Shown: in pieces, positions 54,653 to 64,000 of the stretch
Numbering within the stretch: position 1 is the stretch's first letter
How the letters are laid out: every line of letters begins with the position of its first letter
From: Chaetomium olivaceum
Lineage: Eukaryota > Ascomycota > Sordariomycetes > Sordariales > Chaetomiaceae
DNA length: 64,000 nt
Reading direction: 5' to 3'
Assembly: GCA_039881045.1 (NCBI GenBank)
Contig: JAYWVB010000032.1
Span: forward strand, 308,847 to 372,846
The notes under the pieces: model-generated
The model's database searches: none
Told to the model about the DNA's origin: nothing
What the model saw: the letters and a program-made list of their open reading frames with translations, nothing else
Translations under genes and position numbers: made by a program

Positions 54653-57600
54653 ATGGTAACGTTCAGCGAGATCTTCACGCCATTGCCCGCATTCCGCACG
54701 GCAGTTTGCCACGAGCATGGAAGCGTGGTGACGGCGCGGTCGGTTGCGTCGCATGTCAATTCGCGGCACCGGCACTTGGCCGCCCAGGTTCGCCAGCGGA
54801 TCGTGGCCGAGGCGTTGGCGTTACGGGACGACGGTTTGTTGGCCGCCGACACCAACAACATCCGATTCCCCGACGAGGTGGTGCCGGCGATCGACGGATT
54901 ACCGGTGTGGAGCGACGGCAAGAAGTGCATCAAGTGCGGGTACATACAGCGTGGGAGGAAGCACATCCAGAAGCATTGCCGGTTAGAGCACGGTTGGGCC
55001 AACCCAAGGGGGCGCGGCGGCAAGCCCGGCGCCCAGCCAGCAGGCGGGTTAGGCGAGGTATGGGTGGATGGGGTGTATTGCCAGCGTTTTGGGCAGGCCG
55101 GTACATTGCAGCGGTTGTTCGAGGTGACGATGCCGGCCAACGGGATCACAAGCGGGCGCAGGGGAGAGACACCCGATTTCCAAGCCGCCATTCGGGCCGA
55201 GTTCGAGGCGGCGGCGCGGGCCATCAAGGAGAAGGACGAAGCGGCAGCGGCGCTGATCGGCGACCAGTCGAGGTTGTCGGCCAACAGGTGGGTGCGGCGG
55301 ACGGGTTGGCCGCGGCATTTGCGCGGGTTCGACCGCGAGTGGTTGGCAACGACTATACGGCGGCCCGTGGCGGAGAAGGAGGAAGAAGTGGAGGAGGGGG
55401 ATGGAGAGGATAGAGAAGACGGAGAGCACGGAGAGGAGGTTGGAGGGCAGGGCAGGGATAGGGATAGGGATGACAGGGCCCGCAGCGATGCCGCGTTGGC
55501 CGTCGTATGGTTGGCCGTGGAAAGGGTGATTTGGCGGGCGCAGAAGGCGTCGCAGGTCGAGGTGGTCGGGTCGGCGGCGATCAATTACATCGAGCGGCGG
55601 GAGGTCGGCGGCGAGACGAACGAGAAGCCGTTCAACACGGCGCAGAAGGGCACGACGATGATCAAGTACAGCGAGTCGTGGAAATCGCTGATGGCGTATA
55701 TATGGCGGACGTGGCGTTTGGAGCCGGTTGACGAGGGGGACGAGGAACAGGAGAGGAGGGAGAGGAGGACGAAGGTGACGAGGACGAGGGAGACGATGGA
55801 GAGGAGGCAGAGGAGGACGACGGAGACGACGGAGTAGGGGGAGACGGCCAGGAGCTACAAGCCGGCATCCGCGACCAACGGCCGGCATACCATTTCACCA
55901 CCCAGCAGGCCAGGACGTTCGACCAGGTACGTACGGCGGCGTACGCTATGACGAGGAGCGAGGAGGACCCCGACACGGGCGAGCTCGAGGGCCACGTATT
56001 GGACTTCTTCATCGCGTTGTTGGACCACGACGTGGGCGACAACGAGTACCAGAACGCGTTGTATAGCGGGTTGGCCGTGTTGGGGATCCAGCCGGAGCAG
56101 GGATGGCGGAGCGCGTTGTCGTACACGTCGGTGTTGTCGGCGGTGGTGACGGTGGCGCGCATGTTGGTGTTGTACAAGGCCAAGCGGGCGCGCGAGGCCG
56201 AGATCCGGCGGCGGCGGCAGGTGGCGGGCGAGAGCGAGGCGGAGGCGCGGCGGCGGGCGCGGAGCCATTTCGACCGGGTGCGGGAGATGGTGCAGCGGTT
56301 CATGACGATCATCGCGTTCGACGGGCAGCCGTCGCCGATGGATTCGGTGTTGCGGTTGCGGGCGTACGGCAAGGCGATCCGGGCGAACACGAACGCGGAC
56401 GGGGTGGCGGATTGGCACGGGGACGAGCTGCTGTTGGGCCACGTGCAGTTCAGCATGGCGTCGCTGCGGGCGATGATGCACGGGTTGTTGCATTCGGCGC
56501 GGGTACAGTTGCGCCGGTCCGTGTTGTTGTTGGACGTGGACGAGGAGGGCGAGCCGGCCGGGGGGGCCATGGCAGGCACGGCGGCGACGGCGTGGCCGGC
56601 GATCCAGTGGGACCGGTTGGTAGACAACGCGGCGGAGACGAGGACGGGGTGGAGTTTTGTGGAGGACCGGCGGAACGAGGCGGCGTTTGGGGGCGTGGAT
56701 GGGAAGACGTGGTTGGCTGGGCGAGTAACTAGCGAGGCGCGGTTGCAAGGCGAGTTTTTCGGGGCGGGCGAGGGCGCGGGCGAGAGGCCGCGGTGGCGGA
56801 TGGAGCGGGTGTGCGAGTACGCTAAAGCGATCAAAGCGTTCCGGGAGCAGTTGTTGGTGTTAATGCATATGAGCGGCGGGCAGCCGGCGCGCGGGACCGA
56901 GTTGGTGACGGTGCAGTACAAGAACGGGGCGGACGGGGACGTGCGCGGGTTGTTCATCGAGGACGGGGCGGTGGTGTTTGTGACCATGTACAGCAAGACG
57001 ATGGGGATGAGCGCCAAGGCCAAGGTGATCCACCGGTATTTGCCGCGGGAGGTGGGCGAGTTGGCCGTGTATTACGTGTGGTTAGCGATGCCGTTTTGGC
57101 GGATGGTGGTGCAGGGGGCGAGCGAGGGCGCGGCGGTTTGGGGCAGCCCGTACATATGGGAGCCGCAGGCGGACGAGGCATGGGCGTTCCCGGGGACGAA
57201 GGAGGAGGGCGGCGGGGCGGGCGGCAAGAGGAAGCGGAGAGCGGCAGGCGAGGGGGCGAGGAAGAAGAAGAAGAGGGGGACACGGTTACCGGCACGATCG
57301 GGGCCGTCGGCAGGCACGGCAGGCGACGACGAAGAGGGAGAAGGGCATGGACAAGAGAGCGGAAAAGAGGGCGGAGAAGAGGAAGCGGGGCAGGCGACAT
57401 GGAGTCGGCCAGATACGTGGGATACGGACCGGATCAGCCGGCAGATCGGCAAGGTGTCGTCGCAGTACATGGGGGAGAAGTTGGGCATCTTGTCGTGGCG
57501 GCACAGCGTCAAGGCGATTTACCGGCGGTACATCAAGAACAAGGCGATCATGGACATGATCCAGCACGCGGACACGGCGGAGGGAGGACGAAGAGGGCCA

Positions 57601-59910
57601 AGACTTGGCCGGGCGGCGGGTCGGGGACCCGTTCCACGGGCAGAGCGGGCACGGGGCGCGGATCGGCGAGGGCATTTACGGGCGTTCGATGGACGAGTCG
57701 TTGTTTAGCACGGAGGCGCGGCGGATCGGGTTCGGCGGGTCAGCCGCGAGTGGCACGCGTTTTGCATGTTTGATTCGGTGTTGCAGGAGAGCGAGAGCGG
57801 CGGCGGCGGCGGCGGCAGGAGGAGGCCGTCGCGGTTGGCGGACGTAGCGCGGCAGGCGATGGAGGAGGAGGAGCGGCGGTGGATGAAGATGCGGCAGGTA
57901 GACGTAGGGGCGGAGTTGCGGCGGATGTTGGGGCCGGAGGCGCGGTTCCGCGGGGTGCAGGAGGCGGCGTTGGGGGCGATCATGCGGCAAGAGAGCCCGA
58001 TCGTGGTGGTGATGGGCACGGGGGGGGGCAAGAGCATGTTGTTTATGTTGCCGGCGGGGTGCGCGGCGGCGGGCGGGGGTTGACGGTGGTGGTGGTGCCG
58101 CTAGTATCGTTGCGGGGTGATATCAAGGACCGGTGCGACGAGGTGGGGATCGAGTGCGTGGAGTGGAGCGGGCGGCGGCCGCACGAGTGGGCGTCGGTGG
58201 TGTTGGTGACGCCGGAGGCGGCGGTGGGGGAGAGTTTCGGGCATTTCATCAACCGGCAGCGGGCGATGGGCCGGTAGACCGGATTGTGGTGGACGAGTGC
58301 CACGTGGTGCTGGATTCGGGGGCCGGGGGCGGGTGGCGGTCGCGGATGTTGGGGTTGCGCGGGTTGGTCAAGGCGGAGACGCAGTTGGTGTATTTGACGG
58401 CGACATTGCGGCCGGCAGACGAGGCCGAGTTCGGGCGGTTGGTGGGGTTGCCGGGGACGGGGGTACGTTGGTTCCGGGGCACGACGACGCGGGCGAACGT
58501 GCGGTACGAGGTGCGGCGGTATAATGGGCAGGAGGAGGAGAGGAGGAGGTGGTGGCGGCGTTGGTGGAGGAGAAGAAGGCGCAGTACGGCGAGGAGCAGG
58601 GCAGGATCGTGGTGTATTGCGATACGGTGAAGAAGGCGGAGCAGTACGCGAGGCGGTTGGAAGGGTTGTGCTACCACCGGAAAGTGGGCAGCGCGGAGGC
58701 GAAGCGGGGGATGGTGCGGCAGCTGCGCGAAGGCGGGCAGCAGGTGTTTACGGCGACGAACGCGTTGGGGTTGGGGGTGGACGCGCCGAAGATCCGGGCG
58801 GTGGTGCACGTGGGGATGGTACGGCGTTTACGGGATTACGCGCAGGAGAGCGGGCGGGCGGGGCGGGACGGGCAGGCGAGCGAGGCGATTATCGTGCGGG
58901 CGGTGCGGTACGATAGGCGCGGGAGGCCGGTGGAGGAGACGGCGGAGCAGGCGGAGAGCCGTGGGGTGGAGAAGGCGATGTGGAGGTTTACGGAGACGAA
59001 GGGGTGTGTGCGGGTGGTGTTGGATAGGGAGATGGACGGGCGGGAGGACCGGACGGGGTGCGAGGACGGGGAGGAGGCGTGTTACCGGTGCGAGGGGCGG
59101 CGGGTAGGGTGGGAAGGGGGGGAGGGGCAGAGGCGGAGGAGGGGCAGACGGCGGAGGGGCAGACGGAGGAGGAGGGAATAGGGGAAGGGGAAGGGGCGGA
59201 GGAAGAGGAGGCGGCGGGGCCAGGGGAGGTGGGCAGCGAGGTGGATGAGAGACGGGCGCAGGAGGGATCGATGGAAGGGGATGGCGAGGAGGGGGAGATG
59301 GAGAGGGCAGCGGAGATATACCGGGGCCGGGCACAGCGGCGGAGATACGGGCAAGCGGAGAGGGGACGGCAGGCGGAGGAAAGCATGGAGGTGGAGATAT
59401 TTCGGGGGTATTAGACGGGTGGTCGGCGGGTTGTCCGTGGTGCCGGGCGATAGGCGAGGCGGAGGCGGTATGGCGGGCCCATAGGTTGGAGGATTGCGAG
59501 GAGGTGGAGGCGGAGGCGGTGGTGGAGATGGTGGAGCGGGTTAAGCGGGTGGTTCGTTGGGAGGCATACTCGTGTTGTTTTGATTGTGGGGTGCCGCAGG
59601 GGATGTGCGAGCGGTACGAGACGAGAGGGGCAGAGGGTGGGTTTCGGCGAGTAGAAGGGCGGGTGTGCCAGTACCAGGGCGTGTTAATGCGGACGATGGT
59701 ATCGATGTGGGGAGCAAGGGGCAAGTGTGGGAGCGATCGGTTGTACGAGTGGATGCGAATGCAGGGGGCGTATGTTGAGAGGAGGATATGGATGGGATGA
59801 TTCGGTGGATGGGGCGTAAGGTTCGATGGGGAGGCATAGAGAGCAACGAGATGTGTCGGGTGGTGGTGAAGTTGTGGCAATGGTGGCGAGAGGCGGAGGA
59901 GGGGGAATAG
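54653..59910 (+). CDS. Telomere-linked RecQ-like helicase (TLH type), several frameshifts
   Basis: Subtelomeric helicase as found at many fungal chromosome ends. The ATG at 54653 is in ideal context (ACCATGG). The N-terminal ~400 residues hold a Cys/His zinc-like block (CIKCGYIQRGRKHIQKHC, then H) of the DUF3505 type, followed by an acidic linker and a large central region (55.95-57.6 kb). The helicase core has motif I GTGGGKS (58015-58035), DECH (58292-58303), LTATLRP and motif VI QESGRAGRDG (near 58845). After a low-complexity Gly/Glu/Arg stretch comes a Cys-rich tail: CPWCRAIG, CCFDCGVPQGMC and CQYQG, ending at 59910. Frame breaks near 55840, 57590, 57735, 58076, 58266 and 58550; most are one G lost. 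About 1,750 residues if repaired. Reads toward the telomere. Confidence 0.85.
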
Positions 59911-60420
59911 ATATATAGGGGTAAATAGGGGGCGAGGAGTAGCAAGCGTAGAGGAAGGGTTGATTCGATATAGTTAGCATTAAGAATAGAGTTGTTTCAC
60001 TTTTTCAAGGTACGAGTAGCGAAAAGTAAAGGGAGAAAAAAGGATGATTTCGTACTAAGGTAGGGTATAAATAGTTTAGAGAATGTTAAGGTTAGAGAGA
60101 GAAAAGAAAAGGAGGGCTAGGATTAGAAATGGTACGGTTAGAGAGAACTAAGGTAAAAGTAAGGTTAGGGTTAATTAGAATTTTATAGTAAGGGCGAGAA
60201 AAGAAAAGTAAGGTTAGGGAGAGAAATGATAAGTAAGGTTAAGGTTCATTAGAATTGTATAATGAGGGCGAGAAGAGAAAATTAAGGTTAGGGTTACTAA
60301 GAAAGAATAGGGTGAGGGGTAGAAGAGTATGGTAAGGTTAGGATTATAAAGAAGAGAAAAGAAGATATAAATATTATTGTAAAGGAGAAAGAAGGATAGG
60401 GGGTAAAGGGGGAGGTGGAT
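59911..60420 (+). repeat. A/G-rich diverged repeats with GTTAGGG blocks
   Basis: Diverged units of about 60-70 bp containing AAGGTTAGGGTTAATTAGAA or AAGGTTAAGGTTCATTAGAA followed by TATAATGAGGGCGAGAA-type sequence. Copies start near 60110, 60160, 60230 and 60285. No coding frame. It fits degenerate subtelomeric repeats. Confidence 0.6.
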
Positions 60421-60423
60421 AAA

Positions 60424-60796
60424 AGATGCGGTTTTGGCGGATGGTGGTGCAGAGGGCGAGCGAGGGCGCGGGGGTTTGGGGTAGCCCATACATATGGGAG
60501 CCGCAGGCGGACGAGGCATGGGCGTTCCCGGAGACGAAGAAGGAGGGCGGCGGGACGGGCGGCAAGAGGGCGGACAAGAGGGCGGACAAGAGGGCGGACA
60601 AGAGGGCGGACAAGAGGAAGCGGGGCAGGCAATATGGAGTCGGCCGGATGTGTGGGATACGGACCGGATCAGCCGGCAGATCGGCAAGGTGTCGTCGCAG
60701 TACATGGGGGAGAAGTTGGGGATTATGTTGTGGCGGCACAGCGTCAAGGCGATTTACCGGCGATACATCAACAAGGCGATCATGGACATGATCTAG
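60424..60796 (+). pseudogene. Partial copy of the telomere-linked helicase (central segment)
   Basis: Near-identical copy of the TLH segment at about 57090-57560: RFWRMVVQRASEGAGVWGSP, IWEPQADEAWAFPETKKEGG, then IGKVSSQYMGEKLGIMLWRH and SVKAIYRRYINKAIMDMI with a stop. Between these is a 12-bp tandem repeat encoding ADKR. A stop codon and one-codon differences show it is a separate, truncated copy rather than an assembly echo. Confidence 0.8.
60564..60620 (+). repeat. 12-bp tandem repeat (GCGGACAAGAGG)
   Basis: Four to five copies of GCGGACAAGAGG inside the partial helicase copy; each unit encodes ADKR. The homologous segment in the first copy does not have it. Confidence 0.8.
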
Positions 60797-60849
60797 TACG
60801 CAGACAGATAGGCGGCGGGAACAGGATGGGCAGGAAGCATGGTTTGACA

Positions 60850-62165
60850 GTGGGATGGAACAGTTTTTGAAAGGGGGTTGTTGTCGGCGAAGGGCGTTGG
60901 ATGGTGTGATGGACGGATTCGAAGAGCGAGGAGGATGTGAAGAGTCGGAAGAAAGATGTGATGTGTGTGGGACAGAGCAGGATGAGGACAGCTCGGGGGG
61001 GATGGAATTGGAGAGGGTAGAGGGTGAGGGGGAAGATGAAGAGAGGATGGAAGTGGAGGATGGATATGAAGAAGCGTGTGAGGAGGGTTTGTGGTAGGAG
61101 ATGAGGGAGAGGGGGACGCGAAGCGAGTGCGGATAGTAACGATAGGTAGTAGGAGGCGAGTACGGTGTGGGGAGAGATAGGGGAGAGAGAGGAGAGGGGG
61201 GAGAGAGAGGAGAGAGGGGAGAAAGGGGGAGAGTAGAGGGAGGATAGTCCGAGTAGGGAGGGTTAGTCCGATTATAGTCCGATGATGGAGGGCAGTCCGA
61301 GTGCAGAGCAGAGCGGGAGAAAACAGTCAATGCGTGGAGAGCAGCCAGAGCGTGCGGGATAGTCGAAGTGTAGAGAAGGAGGATAGTCCGGGCGCGGGGA
61401 TGGAGTACAATAGGAGAATTGGAGGATGGACTAAAGGCAGAAGGTCAGGGGAGATGGGGACGATACGGCAATAGATGCAGAGGAGAGTATGATGTACGAG
61501 CTTTTGGATGTACGAGGAAGGGAGATAGACGGCAGACAGAAGGTGGCACACGGGTAGCCATGCGGGGCGTCGAGAGAAGTGGAGGATTTTAAGGAACAGT
61601 TGGAAAGTTGGGCAGGTTGTTGTTTTGTCGGTCGAGGGGATTGTAAGTACGAGATCAGCAGATGGAGGGATGTCCGGACAAGGGAAGCGAGGGTTGGTGG
61701 CAAGTGGAGACGGGAATGGAATGGGTAAAGCAAGAAATCGTTGGGGGGAGAAAGATGAAGAAGTATTCGGGATGTTTTGATGGCGGCATACCGCAGCCAT
61801 TTTGCGGGCGATGGAGGACAAAGGATGGAGATGGAAGTCGGTTCGCGCAGGTATCAGGGGTCGTTGTCAGTATGGGGATAGGATGATTCGCATGGCGGGA
61901 GGGTTGATGGGACGAGATGTTCATAAGCGGGGGTGGGTTGTATGTGTATTTGGAAAGGGGAAAGTGGATTGGAGATGCAGAAGGAGATGGTTGTAGGGGA
62001 GGACGGGGTAGGGAGTGATGGCATGGATGGTAGGACAGGGACAACAGGGAAGAGGGAGAGGGTGGTTTTGCGATGTAGCAATAGTGGAAGAATATACAGG
62101 ATTCAAGATGTATATGATGGGGATATGGACGTAGTGTGTGGAGATGTTGGGCAGGGAAGAGGGTA
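60850..62165 (+). pseudogene. Decayed helicase C-terminus
   Basis: Scattered pieces of the TLH C-terminal region in different frames: ALDGVMDGFEERGGCEESEE then CDVCGTEQDED (60.85-61.1 kb), and CFDGGIPQPFCGRW (about 61775) which matches CCFDCGVPQGMCERY in the intact gene with two Cys changed. Between them lie GA-rich repeats (61150-61400). No open frame remains. Confidence 0.6.
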
Positions 62166-62325
62166 GGGAGAGGGGCAAGACGGGTAGAGCAGGTTGGGTA
62201 GGAAACGTTATTTAACAGGCGGAGGGAACGATTTTGGAAAGGGTACAGGTAGAGAATGGAGAGTAGTAAAGAGCGTAGAGAGTAGGAAGGGCGCGGAGGT
62301 TAGTAAGAGCGTAAAGATCCGTCAG

Positions 62326-62392
62326 AGCATGGAGAGCAGCCAGAGCATGGAGAGCAGCCAGAGCATGGAGAGCAGCCAAGCATGGAGAGACA
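62326..62392 (+). repeat. 18-bp tandem repeat AGAGCATGGAGAGCAGCC
   Basis: Three full copies and a truncated fourth of AGAGCATGGAGAGCAGCC, in a purine-rich region. Confidence 0.85.
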
Positions 62393-62479
62393 GAGGTAGG
62401 AAGGTGGAAAGAAAGGCAATCAAGAGAGTAGGGTATCCAAAGCAAGCAAAGGCGGTTAAGGACAGTGAGGGTGAGGTTG

Positions 62480-64000
62480 AAGAGAGAGGGAGAGGGTGAG
62501 GGTGAGGGTGGGGGGGGAGTAATTGAAGTGGGAGAAGGGTGGGTGATGTAAAAGAGAAAGGTAGGGATGAAGGGTTTATGGAGAGAATTTGGAAGGCGTG
62601 GGGGAGGGGAGAAAGAGAGGAGAGAAGAAAGAGAGAAAGAGGAAAGATGGAGAGAGTGAGAGGAGAAGGAGAAAAACAAAGAAAATGGGGAAAGGAAGAT
62701 GAGAAAAATGCAGAAGGAGAAATTAGAGATGGGGAGAAGAATGAGAAGGAGGGTTATGTGGAGAGAGGGGAGAAGGGTTGGGAACAAGAGTTGAGAGAAG
62801 GGTTGGGAAGAAGGAAAAGAGAGAAAAGAAAAGGAAAAAAAAGAGAGAGAGGAGAGGGGAGAAGGGTTAGGAAAAAAAAAGAGAGAAGGGTTGAGGAGGA
62901 GAGGGAGGATGGAGGAAATTGGAGGGTTGGAAGGGTTAAAGGGGGGAAGTAAAGGGAGAGGGGAGGGTGAGGGTTGAGGGAAGGGTGAGGGAAGGGTGAG
63001 GGTTGAGGAGAGGGAGAGAGTGAGGGTTGAGGAAGAGGATTAAAGGAAGGGAGAGGGTGAGGGAGAGGGCTAGGGAGAGGGAGAGGGTGAGGGAGAGGGG
63101 GTGTGTTTTAAAGGAAGGGTGAGGGTGAGGGAGAGGGTTAAGGAGAGGGAGAGTGTGAGGGAGAGGGGGTGTGTTTTAAAGGAAGGGTGAGGGTGAGGGA
63201 GAGGGTTAAGGAGAGGGAGAGGGTAAGGGTGAGGGAGAGGGTGAGGGTTGAGGAAGAGGGTTAAGGGAAGGGTAAGGGAGAGGGTTAAGGAGAGGGAGAG
63301 GGTTAGGGTTGAGGGAAGTGTGACGGTTACTTAGGGAGAGGGAGAGGGTTAGGGAGAGGGTAAGGGAGAGGGTTGATGGAAGAGAGTGAGGGTGAGGGGA
63401 GAGTGAGGGTTGAGGGAAGGTGAGGTGAGGACGAGGAGGGTGAGGTGAGTGAGGTGAGGGAGAGGGTTGAGGGTTGAGGAAGGAGAGGGTTAGGGTTAGA
63501 GGGAATTGACGGTTACTTAGGGTGAGGGAGAGGGAGAGGGAGAGGAGTGTGAGGTTAATGGAAAGGAAGAGGAAGGAAGGGAGAAAGGGCGTAAAAAGAA
63601 TTTTTGGACGTAGAGTTGTCGAAGGGAGGCGAGAGAAGGAACGAAGGAAGATGCCGGAGAGCAAAAGGAGGCAGGGTGAGGTTGTAAAAAAAGTTGTTTC
63701 GGAGGTGAAGTCGTCGAAGGGAAGCGAGAAAAGAAGCGAAGGAAGGCGAAAGGGTTGGGGATCGTAAAGGGGTTAGTTTTTTGAAAAAGGGTTGTCGAGA
63801 GAGGCGAGAGAAGGAATGAGGATGTGGAAGTGAAGAGGGTTATAAGAAGGGTTAATTTTAAAAAATAGGGTTGTTAAAAGGATAGTTTTTAGAACATAAA
63901 TTGTTCAAAGCGATAGTTTTTGGGATGTAGGGTCGTGGAAAAGAGGCGAGAGAAGGAGAGAGGGAAGACGAGGAGAGGTGGGAATGGGTAAGGGTAAGGG
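62480..64000 (+). repeat. Degenerate telomere-like G-rich, C-poor tract
   Basis: Continuous repeats of GGGAGAGGGTGAGGG, GGGTTGAGG, GGGTTAGGG and AGGGTAAGGG type. Cytosine is very rare on the plus strand (about 62550-63560 in particular). The strand with G-rich repeats runs 5' to 3' toward the right edge, as on the telomere-terminal strand. Open frames here are composition artefacts. Confidence 0.8.

Noticed and set aside
62480..63700. Open frames such as 62539-62952 (+) and 62212-62787 (-)
   Set aside because: Caused by C-free purine repeats; no family or codon structure.

Overview
This window looks like a chromosome end from a filamentous ascomycete, most likely a Sordariomycete. The evidence is short GT-AG introns of about 50-130 nt, ascomycete-type single-copy genes, and a transposon-rich right half that passes into a telomere-linked helicase and G-rich degenerate TTAGGG-like sequence. 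The class is an inference from protein style; I ran no search.

Left half (1-30.5 kb), ordinary gene space. In order: the 3' part of a cytochrome P450 gene (-), an ENA-type Na+/K+ P-type ATPase (-), a gene-free stretch of about 3.8 kb, diphosphomevalonate decarboxylase (+), a RUS/DUF647 protein (+), a mitochondrial cytochrome c/c1 haem lyase (-), the Kgd4/Ymr31 subunit of 2-oxoglutarate dehydrogenase (-), a MARVEL-like membrane protein (-), a secreted intradiol ring-cleavage dioxygenase (-), a secreted tyrosinase (-), a MUP1-like permease (-), a YAT-type amino-acid permease (-) and a long unrecognised protein (-). The tyrosinase and dioxygenase neighbours could form an extracellular phenol-to-catechol-to-ring-opening pair.

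Right half (30.5-54 kb), mobile-element territory: a Helitron encoding a Rep/helicase with a coiled-coil N-terminus; a 13-copy 46/47-bp tandem repeat open in all six frames, in front of a gene whose product carries an array of VKRE (sumoylation-consensus) repeats; a truncated integrase-type transposase tail to tail with it; LTR-like direct repeats; a full-length Tad1-like LINE with a 14-bp target-site duplication; a DUF3716 gene; a LINE RNase H fragment; and a pogo/Fot-like transposase fragment.

Subtelomere (54.3-64 kb): a large RecQ-like telomere-linked helicase gene reading toward the right end, a second decayed partial copy, then about 1.5 kb of almost C-free purine-rich repeats ending in telomere-like GGGTTAGGG/GGGTGAGGG sequence. 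The G-rich strand runs 5'-3' to the right, so the telomere should lie to the right.

A cross-cutting observation is that nearly every recognisable gene, host or transposon, carries one or more small indels, usually a single G or C lost from a short run. Reading frames are otherwise clean. This looks more like homopolymer error in the assembly than many independent gene deaths, so I annotate these as genes with frameshifts rather than as pseudogenes. Several are essential in other fungi.
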